64,000 nt of DNA from Eurosta solidaginis (lineage: Eukaryota > Arthropoda > Insecta > Diptera > Tephritidae), in the NCBI RefSeq assembly GCF_040869045.1, contig NC_090323.1, positions 170,150,083 through 170,214,082 on the forward strand. Reading direction: 5' to 3'. Shown here in pieces: positions 1 through 10,698 of the stretch (positions are counted from its first letter, which is position 1; every line of letters begins with the position of its first letter). The notes beneath the pieces were generated by a model that saw only the letters and a program-made list of their open reading frames with translations, was not told where the DNA came from and searched no databases. The translations under genes and the position numbers were made by a program.

Positions 1-491
1 CCATCGATGTCACAATATTACGCAATGCTGAGACTGCGAAACATCGAGACGCTATAGCCTAGAAAACTTATGATTCTGCTTATGCATAGTTTTTGTTTTT
101 TTTAATAAGTCGAATATGGCTTATAAGATTTACCGAACAAACCTCGTAGAATAAAATTATATACACGTGCCCACAAGTAATGCACCGAAACAAATAACTG
201 GGTACTTTAAAGTCTTATAGACAGTTCCTTGACTTACGAGAACTGAAATTGGATGTAAAGAGACCAAGACTACAGCTAAACTTGAACCTAAACCCTAAAC
301 CTAATCAGATCCGAAATAAATATCTGAAAGAACTGGAAACTGGTTCGTGAAGAATCGAAACTCTTTCAAAAATAGACAAAAGCGGTCCCTACAAAAGAAA
401 AACTTAGTCGAAGGGTTAATTATTTGAGGAGGAAATATTAATATTTAAGTTCCTATCACAACATAACGCAACAAACCCGTTTCTCTTTAAA
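1..491. other. No gene seen
   Basis: AT-rich sequence with stops in all frames. I see no domain, RNA gene or clear repeat boundary here. Confidence 0.5.
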
Positions 492-1560
492 TCACTCCTA
501 TTATGGTTGTCAATGTCAACCATCACTTCGTATTGTCATCGCCATCATGTCGTATCGGCACATCAACGTCATGTCAATGCAGAATGGGTATTTCCTAAAA
601 CAATGTATTGACGTTGACGTGTTATCGATAATTTTATAGAAAAACTATGATCCCTATACTTTTGACAATTGTTTATTTACAATTTGTTAAGATGCTATTT
701 GATTTTTAGTGTGATTTAAAACGTTTTTTTAACAATGTACTAAATTCGTAACCTGCTCCTCCAGTGGGCTTAACACCAATTGCCTGTATTCTCCTCCTCG
801 CGTGGCACGGCACTCTTGTTTATTGTGGAAAAGTTTTCTTTTGACCTTGCATTTAAGGTCTCTCCAAACTTTGAATTTCAAAAAAAGTTAAACTATGTAT
901 GTATATACGTAGTAAAATAAATAGTTTTTCACCTTTTGCCAACCTTCAGCATTTTTGAGCGGTGGTCCGGGAGCATTCCAATAGGTCTCTTAAGCTAGCC
1001 CAACCTTTTCAGCACAATCAAAAAACGAGACCGTATTTAATTACAGCATATTTAATGCTAATTTAATCCGGATTATTTTTTAAAAAACAAGTGTAATAAA
1101 TTTAATTGACCCTTATTAAGTTAGCATTAAATATTGTGCAATATAGTACGGTCTCGTTTTGTTGATTGGGCTGAAAAGTTTGGGCTAGCTTAGGAGACCT
1201 CATTCTAATTTGGTTTCCAATACCTTGCCATTGCGACTTAAAATTTGTTGAAACTTCTGCAACAAGCTCCGTGAATTGGTTTTTATTGGTTATTTTTGCC
1301 TTTTTCTGAAATTTAATTAAAAATAAATAAATAATTTTACCGATTTTTAATAGCCGAATTTCGTATTGCGGCGCTTGTCGTCTCCAAAAACTATGTTGAC
1401 AAATTTTGTGCCACGTCACGTCAACACAACTTCAATATTGTTTTAGCCGATACCAAAAAAGCATCAACACCCGTCAATAGTTATCGACTTTGACAACGCC
1501 GATACCAATTCATGAGCGTCGACACTAATTTTCTCACGTTGACAACCATAATAGGGGTGA
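492..1560. mobile_element. Non-autonomous inverted-repeat element
   Basis: The ends form a 22-bp inverted repeat with one mismatch: 492-513 begins TCACTCCTATTATGG and 1539-1560 ends CCATAATAGGGGTGA. No transposase is visible between them. The inner right part contains TCGATAACTATTGACGG, which recurs near 38790, so a related copy probably lies there. A separate hairpin element sits inside at 983-1200. I did not find a convincing target-site duplication, so the class is unknown. Confidence 0.5.
983..1200. mobile_element. Foldback MITE (hairpin element)
   Basis: The left arm (from AGGTCTCTTAAGCTAGCCC at 983) pairs with the right arm (ending GGGCTAGCTTAGGAGACCT at 1200) over about 85 bases with a short loop. 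Both arms carry the ACGAGACCGTA block and its complement. The size and structure fit a foldback MITE. It has no coding capacity; the minus-strand frame open across it continues outside the element and is not a gene. Confidence 0.75.
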
Positions 1561-1914
1561 ATATTTGAAATCACACATCACCATCGAGCGCACACCTCTG
1601 CCTTTTGCCGTTGTCATGATATTACTACTTTTTTGACCGTCTGGTATTGTTTAATATGTTATCTTGGCTATTTTCTTGCGCACTTGGCTAGAACGGCAGT
1701 GTTGACAGCGTTCTCTTAAGTAGCTCCTTGCTTGATGACCGGCGAAAAGCATAACACAATTGAAAAGTTCATATTACATGGTGAACGAAGTTTATGTAAG
1801 GGGTAAAACGTAAATATTTGTCTTAATACTTTGGCTGTGCCAGTACAATAACAAAGCCCGGAGTATATAAAATAGCAATGTGACTGTTCGATATTTGAGG
1901 CAATTTTGACAATA
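1561..1914. other. No gene seen
   Basis: Intergenic sequence between two inverted-repeat elements. The open frames here have no recognisable domain. Confidence 0.5.
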
Positions 1915-2256
1915 AAGGGCCCATTACTGATACTTAGCATAGACTTGACTTGACTTGGCATAAACTTGGCAACTTAGCCACGATTATACTCCACTTAGCG
2001 CATACAATCTGGCATCATAATCAATAAATGTCAATTTGTATGACAAAATGTCAAAATGAAGTGCAAACAAATGGCAATTCAAAATGTAAACGTCATTTAG
2101 AACTTACATAGAAACTCAATTCAACAGACTTCTAAGTCAAGTAAAGTGTTGCTAAGTTTTGAGTAATCAGTAATATGCAATGTTCATTTAACATAACTGT
2201 AAGTGACAGTTCTCAAGTCAAGTCAAGTCTATGCTAAGTATCATTAACGGGCCCTT
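1915..2256. mobile_element. MITE with GGGCCC ends, possible TTAA target
   Basis: The ends are inverted repeats of about 40 bp: 1915 onward reads AAGGGCCCATTACTGATACT and then a CATAGACTTGACTTGAC block, and 2212-2256 carries the complement ending AACGGGCCCTTAA. The right end abuts TTAA. The same start preceded by TTAA recurs at 8547. A TTAA target would fit a piggyBac-type element, but the left flank reads ATAA, so this is inference. There is no coding sequence inside. Confidence 0.65.
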
Positions 2257-2378
2257 AAATATATAAAAGTACAAAGGAATAAGTACGGATCTGTGAGTAA
2301 ATGAGTGGAGTTTTGAAGTGCCCTGCTATTTGTTTTGGCATCCCACATGACAAGTTTATCTATCGGTTTCATACAAAT

Positions 2379-2982
2379 TGTTACGAATATTAGCAAAACT
2401 AAGGGGCGCTGCTATCTCTAGGCCGATGCTAAGCAGTGACGCGAATTCACATCAATAATTCAATCATTATGTATCTACATAAACGAAACAATAATTGCGT
2501 CTACACATATGTACCATGTACGTATACGAGCAGCGGAGAGTCAATGCACAAACACATGCATATATCTGAGATACTCCTGAAGGTATGCAATGAGAGAAGC
2601 TATAAAATCGTGCAATTGTAGTTACAGCTGAGAAGTTTGAGAGCTGATGGACTAGAAGATTCTGGAAATGGAAGCGCCTAGAAGATGCGAACGTTGAAAT
2701 CAGAGAGTATAAAAGGCAGCAAATGTAGAGGCGCTGGAATTCAGTTTTAGTTGAGCTATCAAGCAGTTATTGATTAAGCACGCAATCTGGCGGTTAATAG
2801 TAGAGTTTCATTTGAACTATCAATCAGTTTGGTTGTTAAGCAAGCTAGTAATAGTGTTATTGTGAAGTACTTTAATAAAGGCTATTTTTCCGTTATTCAA
2901 TATTGGAGTTATTTATTCAACAGTTTAGCGATACGAACTTAGCAAAAGGGCAAATAAGAGGATTTGCTGTAAATTCGTTACA
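2379..2982 (+). repeat. 5' LTR, copy 1
   Basis: Starts TGTTACGAATATTAGC and ends GTAAATTCGTTACA. It includes TATAAAAGG near 2708 as a likely TATA-type promoter element and AATAAAGG near 2874 as a possible polyadenylation signal. It is highly similar to the 3' LTR, with scattered substitutions and small indels, so the insertion is not recent. Confidence 0.85.
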
Positions 2983-2984
2983 AT

Positions 2985-3004
2985 TGGTGTCAGAAGAGGA
3001 ATTG
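2985..3004 (+). promoter_or_regulatory. Primer binding site, tRNA-Leu type
   Basis: TGGTGTCAGAAG starts two bases after the LTR. From memory it matches the complement of the 3' end of an insect tRNA-Leu over 12 bases. Confidence 0.6.
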
Positions 3005-3094
3005 TTGAATAAATTCCGAAGATTGCGAATACATCTTGGACACGGCAAAGTTAAGTGAATTAAGGATCCATCAACGGAGAACCGTGGATTGAAT

Positions 3095-4490
3095 ACAACC
3101 GCCAATAAGGTCGAACTTCAAGCACGGCTACGAGAGGTAATGGAGTCGGAGGGAATTAATGTGACGATGATGTCTTTCATCCTGATGGCGACGAGACAAC
3201 AACAAAAATTGAGGAGAAAACCGAAACATCGCAGACAGTTACGAGCACAGACTTGAACATGATTTTGGCGGCAATATCTGCTCAAACATCGACAGTGTCA
3301 TCTCAACTGGCAGAACAGAAGGCATATATGGCATCTCAAATGAAATCACAAGAAACGCGTATTTTAGAAATGTCGACACAGATTACATCGAAGATTGATG
3401 CACAAGAAACGCGTATTTCAGAAATGTCGTCGCAAATGTTATCTCAACTGGAAGAACAGAAAACATATATGGCATCGCAACTAGAGTCGCAGGAGAACCG
3501 TATAACACCCAAGATTGAAGCACAAGAAACACGTATAACAGAAATTTCATTACAAATATCCACAAATATGGCATCTTAACTGGAAGAACAGAAGACATAT
3601 ATGATATTTCAGTTGGCTCAGCAGTTGAAAGCGCCAGAGGATCGCATATCATCGCAGTTGGAGGGTTTTAGTGAACGACAAGATAAAATGGAGGCTGAGA
3701 TGGATGCTTTGAAAGATCGGATTCAGGAGTTACAATTGAACCGTCCAATCACTTCAGCGTCTACTCTGAAGGTAAAATCACCAACATTTGAGGGTTCTGT
3801 TCCTTTCCAGGTATTTAAGCTTCAATTTGAGAAGACGTCAGCAGCGAACAACTGGAATGCCGAAGATAAAGTTGCAGCATTGTTCGTGGCTTTAAAAGGA
3901 CCAGCTGCTGAGATCCTACAGACCATCCCAGAGTACGAACGTAACAGTTACGAAGCATTGATGGCTGCTGTAGAACGAAGATACGGAAGCGAACACAGGA
4001 AACAGATCTACCAAATAGAATTGCAAAACCGTTACCAAAAAGCAAATGAGACATTACAGGAGTTTGCTTCGGATGTTGAAAGGTTGGCTCATTAGGCAAA
4101 TGCGGACGCACCCGTGGAGTACACCGAGAGGGTAAAAATCCAGAGTTTTATAAATGGCATACGGGACGTAGAAACGAAGCGAGCGACATATGCAAACCCA
4201 AAACCCACATTTGCAGAAACGGTATCCCATGCACTGACTCAGGGAACAGCGTCACTTTTGAGTAAGCGCGCATACAAAGCTCATCGCGTGGAAGTGGAAA
4301 GGCCAGATTGGGTAGACACAATTTTTTAAGCACTGAAGGGGTTACAACAGAAAAATGTCGGAGTTATGAAATGTTTCAAGTGCGGTAACCCAAGTCACAT
4401 TTCACGTCATTGCAACACCGGTGCTGGTAGTTCCAACTTGGCTGGCCGTAAACGCAAAATTGGAGGAGATGAGCAACAGCGTGCCAGATG
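3095..4490 (+). pseudogene. gag with coiled coil and zinc knuckle
   Basis: Structural protein of the LTR element. The N-terminal part (3100-3250) is one base out of frame with the rest. It is followed by a long coiled coil built from repeats of the type SQLESQE-RI (3300-3700). The capsid-like part (3760-4320) contains VPFQVFKLQFEKT and LQEFASDVERLAH. A CCHC zinc knuckle, CFKCGNPSHISRHC, is at about 4375-4416. In-frame stops occur at about 3577, 4093 and 4327. The minus-strand copy at 16.8-18.6 kb confirms the reading frame. Not translatable as a whole. Confidence 0.8.
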
Positions 4491-5472
4491 TAAAAATTGA
4501 GAGCTAGCTCCAGCTGTTGAATGTCCTGTGATATCTGTCTCGCAAATTGGAAGAAAATCGAGTAGTCTTAACGTCAGAGGAAATGTGGATGGCAAAGAAC
4601 GTGTACGGACTGTCGATACGGGCGCATCTCATTCCTTGATTCGATCTGATTTGGTCTACAGGAGAGTAAAGTCATTACCTGGAGCGAGGTTGCGTACGGT
4701 CACTGGCGAGTAAAACCAAGTCCGGGGAGAAGTGATCTGTGAAGTCTTAATTTGGAAGGTCATGGTTTTACACAAATTCGTTGTGGCGGAGATCGTTGAT
4801 GAAGTCATATTGGTAGTGGACTTCTTGGTTGACCATGACATCAAGATCGATATGCAGGAAAGGGTGATGCGGTACAGGAACCAGGATATACCACTTAACT
4901 TCAGTTTGCAGAAAGGATTCAGTAGTAATCGAGTACTGGTGGAGAAGACTCGACAAAAACCACGGAAGTCAAAGGCAAAGGTTAATAGGTCGAATGGGCC
5001 AAATAAAGCAAAATCAAAAGTACCTGCGAGAGAAACACTGGCATTGACAAAACTTAAAAGACGCAGGAAAACGAAGCAACGAATTTCCGAGAAAGAATGC
5101 GAGGGTAGTTTCAAGCCGGAGCGCACTACTGTTGTGAAACGTGGGAACGACACTGATTATGCGAAGCCAATCCGTCAAGCGCAAGCTCTACGAAGTAGTT
5201 CATTGGCCAAGCAACAGAGTGCGAGGGGACGATCCAGGATAATGAGTAGTAAGATGAAACACAGGTACGACAAGGCAAATAATTCGGAAGGTTTCCGGGA
5301 AGGAGATTTGGTACTGCTATACAACCCTCACCGGCGGAAAGGTGTTCCATCCCAATATCGGTGCAGTTGGGAAGGCCCGTACAGAATTGTGAAGGCGATA
5401 GTGATGTCATCTACCGCATACAAGCAATTGGGAAATCACGAAATAGAAGAGTGGTACACTTGGCGATGCTAG
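4491..5472 (+). pseudogene. Aspartic protease joined to integrase C-terminus
   Basis: A retropepsin with the active-site motif VDTGASHS lies at about 4612-4635, and its second half continues past an in-frame stop at 4711 (VDFLVDHDIKID near 4815-4850). A basic linker follows (4960-5230). The end is a GPY/F module, MKHRYDK, EGDLVLLYNPHRRKG and WEGPYRIVK at 5252-5400, which in Ty3/Gypsy elements is the C-terminus of integrase. All of RT, RNase H and the DDE core that should lie between is absent. Confidence 0.8.
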
Positions 5473-5530
5473 CAGCGTTTAGATCGGGAGATTTGTCTGA
5501 TCGGGACGATCAGATTTAGGTGGAGGGCAG

Positions 5531-6142
5531 TGTTACGAATATTAGCAAATTTAAGGGGTGCTGCTATCTCTAGGCCGATGCTAAGCAGTGACGTGAATTC
5601 ACATCAATAATTCAACCATTATGTATCTACATAAACGAAACAATAATTGCGTCTACACATATGTACCATGTACGTATACGAGCAGCGGAGAGTCAATGCA
5701 CAAACACATGCATATATCTGAGATACTCCTGAAAGTATGCAATGAGAGAAGCTATAAAATCGTGCAATTGTAGTTACAGCTGAGAAGTTTGAGAGCTGAT
5801 GGACTAGAAGATTCTGGAAATGGAAGCGTCTAGAAGATGCGAACGTTGAAATCAGAGAGTATAAAAGGCAGCAAATGAAGAGGCGCTGGAATTCATTTTG
5901 AGTTGAGCTATCAAGCAGTTATTGATTAAGTACGCAATCTGGCGGGCAATAGTAGATTTTCATTTGAACTATCAATCAATTTGGTTGTTAAGCAAGCTAG
6001 TTGCAAAGTATAAGTGTTATTGTGAAGTACTTTAATAAAGGCAATTTTCCCATTATTCAATGTTGGAGTTATTTATTCAACAGTGTAGCGATACGAACTT
6101 AGCAAAAGGGCAAATAAGAGGATTTGCAGTAAATTCGTAACA
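5531..6142 (+). repeat. 3' LTR, copy 1
   Basis: Direct repeat of 2379-2982, starting TGTTACGAATATTAGC after a purine-rich tract (GGTGGAGGGCAG, 5519-5530) and ending AAATTCGTAACA. It carries the same TATAAAAGG and AATAAAGG motifs as the 5' LTR. Confidence 0.85.
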
Positions 6143-6169
6143 ATTTCTTATAGCGCATAATTTTTCTCC

Positions 6170-6324
6170 GCATATCGTATACGTACATGGTACATATGTG
6201 TAGACGCAATTATTGTTTCGTTTATGTAGATACATAATGATTGAATTATTGATGTGAATTCACGTCACTGCTTAGCATCGGCCTAGAGATAGCAGCACCC
6301 CTTAGTTTTGCTAATATTCGTAAC
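6170..6324 (-). repeat. Inverted partial LTR of the same family
   Basis: Reverse-complement of the first ~155 bases of the LTR, ending CTAATATTCGTAACA. It lies 30 bases from the 3' LTR in opposite orientation, so it is a truncated solo fragment or a rearrangement product. Confidence 0.8.
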
Positions 6325-6587
6325 AATATGTATGTATGTACTTTTGTAATGGATATATCAAGAGACGTAAGAACTAAAACCACAATTCATTTATTATCAA
6401 GTGAATTGGAGTACAAAAAATAAAGCAAATATGTATATTAAGATGTTGATATATGAGAAAATAATTAGAGTACAAACAAAACAAAAAAAAAAAAAATAAT
6501 TAGTAATTTTGCGTATGTTCGGTTGGTTGCGAAACGTGCTTTGAAAATATAGCCACAAAGAAGTGGTTAGATATTTAGGTGTAGGAT

Positions 6588-6902
6588 GGTTTGTCGCGCT
6601 TCTATTTCAATTTGCGTCTTGATCATTTTAATTTTCCGTAAAAATTGGCGGGATGTGGCTTACGTGCTTGATACCGACTACGGCATCCGCAAGGCACATG
6701 AATTTTCACTGAGTAGCTTTTCAGGGCAGAAATACACTGGGAGTGTTTGCCAAATCACTGCCGAGGACCGACCCCGCTTAGAAAAATTTATTTTTTATTT
6801 GAAAATTTGTTTTCTAAATTTTCGATGTTACTTTGTCCGGGGCTTGAACCCAGGATCTTTGGTGGGCAGGCAGAGCACGCTACCATTACACCACGGCGAC
6901 TC
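6588..6902 (-). repeat. tRNA-headed SINE, copy A
   Basis: Read on the minus strand it begins GCCGTGGTGTAATGGTAG (A-box-like), followed by a B-box-like GGGTTCAAGCCCC. The body is shared with three other copies in this window (CCCCGCTTAGAAAAA, TTTGCCAA..CACTGCCGA and GACTACGGCATCCGCAAGG blocks). The open frames across it are by-products. Confidence 0.75.
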
Positions 6903-7224
6903 CATATTGGACTAACATATTGGACGTGAATTCGGCATGCACTAAAAAGACATCATAGCATGCCAAAATATATCTCAAAAATCGTGCTGAATAGATCGGA
7001 AATGAACGATGCGAAAATTAATTCGAAATCAGCCCGTTATGCACCGTCAAACAATCCTAAAATTGTACCGAATTCATCCAGAAACTGCCGGAAATTATTC
7101 TGAGATCCGATTGATCCTGATCGAAAGGTTAAGCGCCATTTCTGATCACAATCATGATGTTATAATTTGAAATTATACGCCTATAGTTGCAGTTGTTTTT
7201 GAATAAGTACAAAAAAAAAAAAAT

Positions 7225-7497
7225 AGATGCAAGGTGCTCCTACAAATTGGGGGGACTGGACCTACATGTTTAATGCCGACTCCGAACGATATCTGCAAGG
7301 CACATACCTTTTGCTTTTCATGGCAGAAGTATACTCGGAATGCTTGCCAAATCACTGCCAAGGGTTGACTCCGTTTAGAAAAACTTTTTTTTTAATTGAA
7401 AAAACTTGTTTCTAAATTTTCGATGTTACTACTTTGTCCGGGTCTTGAACCCAGGATCCTTGGTGTGGTAGACGGAGCACGCTACCAACACACCACT
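7225..7497 (-). repeat. tRNA-headed SINE, copy B
   Basis: Same family as copy A, on the same strand. The tRNA-like end is at 7440-7497 (B box complement GGTCTTGAACCC, A-box side GTAGACGGAGCACGCTACC). It is more diverged and its far end is shortened. Confidence 0.7.
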
Positions 7498-8546
7498 AAA
7501 CTTCTCTTTAATAAAACCGTATTTCTCCTTAGAATGTCAAGTGCAGAGTGTTATGAAAAAAAACACCTTCCAATGACCTCGCAAATCAATTTCAACTAAC
7601 ATTTCGGTGGTGTGGCAAACGCCATAAACATGCGAATGTGTGCACGAAACACGCAAAGCTGGTATTAACACTCTACAAGTATCGCATAAAAGATATACTT
7701 CAAGTATTCGACACATACAAAAGGCAATAAACCTAGTTATAAATCAATCGATTGATGTTAGCACAGTGCATGCAGTCACAAAAGGATATACATAAATATA
7801 TGAGTATCTAAGTATGTGTGCTCCTTTACTTGTTTAAACTATATTTATGTTATTTATCTTACATTGTTTCTCTAACATGTATGCCTTTCTTTCTATAAAT
7901 TTGTACATACAAAATTTTTTGTTTCCATTATATATCAAATCAAAAAATATTAGATTAAAATGTATGCGTATTTTATACTAATTACTAGCGCACTTAAAAA
8001 TATTCAAATAACTCGATTAATCGAGTATCCGGTTATTCGATTTTAGATTTTTGTACATTTATTAATAGAAATTCGCCATTCGAATAGGTGATTTATTTAG
8101 ATAATTCAAATAACCGCAACTCAACGATGTATATTTTAATATTCGAATAATTGTTCAGCAGCGATTATCGAATAATCGATAACAAGCAATAATTCGAATT
8201 ATCGACGATGTGCGATGTAGATTTAAACAATCGAATTCTGAAAATTCAATATTAGAGTAATCGAATAGTTCGAATATGCGATTAATCGAATATCACGAGC
8301 TCTAATATTTGCCATATTTAACCCATCGATTGAATATTTTCTTTATAGTTTTTTCTTGCATTAAGCAGCTATCTTTTGTATTCTACGATTTCAGATTATA
8401 GCGTAATTTTAGTCAAAACGTCATTTTAATTTCGAAAGACATGCCACTTACTCCCTACGAAAACACCCACTCAATTTTTGGCCTACACCCACCCACTTAT
8501 TGATTTCATATGTAAATAAAAACGATACAAACGTGTGCACAAACAG
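7498..8546. other. AT-rich stretch, no gene
   Basis: No coding signal. At 8000-8310 the sequence is dense in short TCGAATAA/TTATTCGA words, a degenerate low-complexity palindromic repeat; a similar short stretch is at 40060-40115. Confidence 0.5.
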
Positions 8547-8731
8547 TTAAGGGCCCATTACTGATACCAGAGAATTTAAACACAATGAGAAGGCGTTTTT
8601 GCTAGATTCCAACTTTTTTGCATTTGAACACGTCTTGCACTTCACCACACACAATCCAATTTCAATGTTAACCAGTTAACAGCAAAAAATTCTCTGTCAA
8701 CAGTTTCAGCTAGTGTATAAATTCTCTGGAT
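8547..8731. mobile_element. Small element with TTAAGGGCCC end
   Basis: Begins TTAAGGGCCCATTACTGATA, as the MITE at 1915 does. The next bases, CCAGAGAATTTA (8567-8578), are inverted at 8718-8729 (TAAATTCTCTGG). It looks like another non-autonomous element sharing the terminal motif but with a different interior. Confidence 0.45.
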
Positions 8732-9829
8732 TTTCTCTTAATATGATTTCTTTGTGGGAATATAGGTATTTAGTAGGATTAATTAAATTTAAATTTTATT
8801 ACTTGTAGCAATATATTTGCTTGTTTTATGATTTAATATGAATTTGAACTTAATTAATATAATAATAGCAATATATTTGCTTGTTTTATGTTGATGCAAA
8901 TTGCAGAAATTTTGCTTATTTCTTTACAAACAAAAACCTATTCATATACCCAAAATATGCCCTTTCATGAAATGTATGTAAATTAATCATACATTTATGA
9001 ATTATCCCATCCCTTTTTGTTAATAAATTAAAATGTTAGGAAAATGTATGCAAATTGAAATATGCATGCAAATAGTGTTTTGCCGACGGCATTTGCACAC
9101 TTGGAATTTCTGTGCACACGAAATCCATTGCATATTTATAAAACGTTAATTTGCATAAAATGTATGCATATTAACCATGAAGTATGAATTATTAATAAAT
9201 TGAAAAATTGAAATAAATAAAATATTTGATAACAATTGAATAAATAAAAAAATATTTAGTTATTATTTGGACTATGGGTGGGAGGGGAGGTACCTATAAA
9301 GAAATTTCCTACAGCATTTTATATGTGTTATTCAGTACAATGATGTAAGTACCTATGTACTTGAATATTTTCAAAGGCAGGTTTGATAAGCCAAGTCAGC
9401 TGGCTGCGTAGCTTAAAATATACATAAATATTATCCAAACAGATCGGAAGAAAATTATATATTAAATACATTTGACCTGCCTCAAATCAACCCTTAAATA
9501 TGTAAATAAGACCAACAATACACAAAAGACATGTGCCTGTTGATCAGATGTTGAGCATTGTATCATTGAATATATGTATATGTATGAAAATACAAACCAA
9601 AGCAAAAGTACAAATGTACATACATATATAAATATTCAATAATACTCCAATTAAAGGCAGACATGTATAAAAAGCTTTGTCATTCTTCCGGTAATCTTTG
9701 TAAAACATATATCAATTAATTTTCTATCTTAAAAACTAAAAAAGAAAGAGAATTCACAGTCAGTTTCTTATATCTAAATATGCATATAATAATAAATATT
9801 CTAAAAAAAATTAATGAGGTCTTCTCGCT
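8732..9829. other. AT-rich stretch, no gene
   Basis: No domain is seen. A direct repeat AGCAATATATTTGCTTGTTT occurs at about 8808 and 8868. The rest is low-complexity AT-rich DNA. Confidence 0.5.
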
Positions 9830-10415
9830 TTAATTTGCAGCGTCTCCAATTCCAGCCTCTTTATTTGCAAGTCGATCTGACTTGCCTCTTTTTGCCTGCG
9901 ATGATTCGTCATCGCTGCTTGCACTATAGCTCTCGATGTTTTTTGATGAAGTCAGCGTTGCTCGAGCTCTGCCATACGCAATTGTATTTTCATCACCTGC
10001 TACAAAAACCTCAAGGCTAGCCGCCTCAATGACAGCCTCCTCGGTGGCAGTTATTGTTTTTTCCTTATATGGTCCCCCACCAGTCTTTTTATTTGACTGT
10101 TTGTTGAAGGAAAGCTTCTTTTTGCTTGATACTTCTGATCAGCAAAATCCTGCAATGAAATAAATACAAGTGTATTACTTTCAAGCATCAAAAGATATAA
10201 TAACGGCTGTATATACCTTCCTCCACATCTTTGCATCCTTAACTGGTGGCCCTTCAGCATTTAATCTATTAGAAAGTTCCTCCCAAAGTCTATTGGAGGT
10301 AATTCTGCCATTTCCAGAGTTTTGAAGATTATTCTTCACCAGCCCTGGGTGTCTCGCCATGAAATCCGCCATTATTTCCTATTGGATTGGATTTAGTTTT
10401 TTTTGAATTCGACAT
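9830..10415 (-). pseudogene. Myb/SANT-like DNA-binding gene, two exons, broken
   Basis: Exon 1 (10217-10372, plus a likely N-terminus from an ATG at 10415) encodes ADFMARHPGLVKNN..LWEELSNRLNAEGPPVKDAKMWRK. This is the pattern of the zeste-type Myb/SANT-like domain found in insect host proteins and in the accessory protein of Harbinger transposons. A 67-base intron (10150-10216) has GTATAT and TTGCAG ends and lies exactly where the domain continues. Exon 2 starts at 10149 and, after a one-base loss in a run of A near 10110, continues as NKKTGGGPYKEKTIT and an acidic tail, ending at 9830. A second lesion separates the first 12 codons from the rest. A host gene or a Harbinger passenger are both possible; no Harbinger transposase is seen nearby. 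Confidence 0.7.
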
Positions 10416-10698
10416 TTGTTAATAATAAGAGTTTGAAATGTGTTATTATATTTTATTTATTCATATATTTCAACAATTTACTTACATTTTTCATGAAATT
10501 TGTATGTATACGAATGCCGGTTTGTGATCGAATGAAATTTGAACGTAACGTGTACGTTCAGTCACTCGTCACGTATGTTGCGATCAAAAATTACGATCGA
10601 AGTCGTACGTTCACGTATGTCATAATCCGAAAATCATGTTTTTACGTGACGAGTTGTACGATCACGGATGTTACGATTCGAGCCCAGCATTTACGGTA
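10416..10698. other. CGTA-rich spacer
   Basis: No gene. The stretch 10540-10670 is rich in ACGTA words and contains an imperfect inverted repeat (CACTCGTCACGTA at 10563, TTACGTGACGAG at 10641). It could be the stub of an inverted-repeat element. Confidence 0.35.

Larger units (their letters stand above)
2379..6142 (+). mobile_element. RT-less LTR retrotransposon, copy 1
   Basis: Two direct LTRs (2379-2982 and 5531-6142) flank a 2.5-kb interior. The interior encodes gag, a zinc knuckle, an aspartic protease and then directly the C-terminal GPY/F tail of integrase. The RT, RNase H and integrase core are missing. The element is Ty3/Gypsy-like from its gag and GPY/F tail. Several stops and frameshifts make this copy dead. 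A diverged copy on the opposite strand (16.4-18.9 kb) also lacks the same segment. Confidence 0.85.

Noticed and set aside
1102..1419. 105-codon minus-strand frame
   Set aside because: Runs through half of a foldback MITE and into unrelated sequence; no domain.
4656..5153. 165-codon minus-strand frame opposite the protease region of the first LTR element
   Set aside because: Mirror of the retroviral-type coding strand; no domain, and low-complexity composition.
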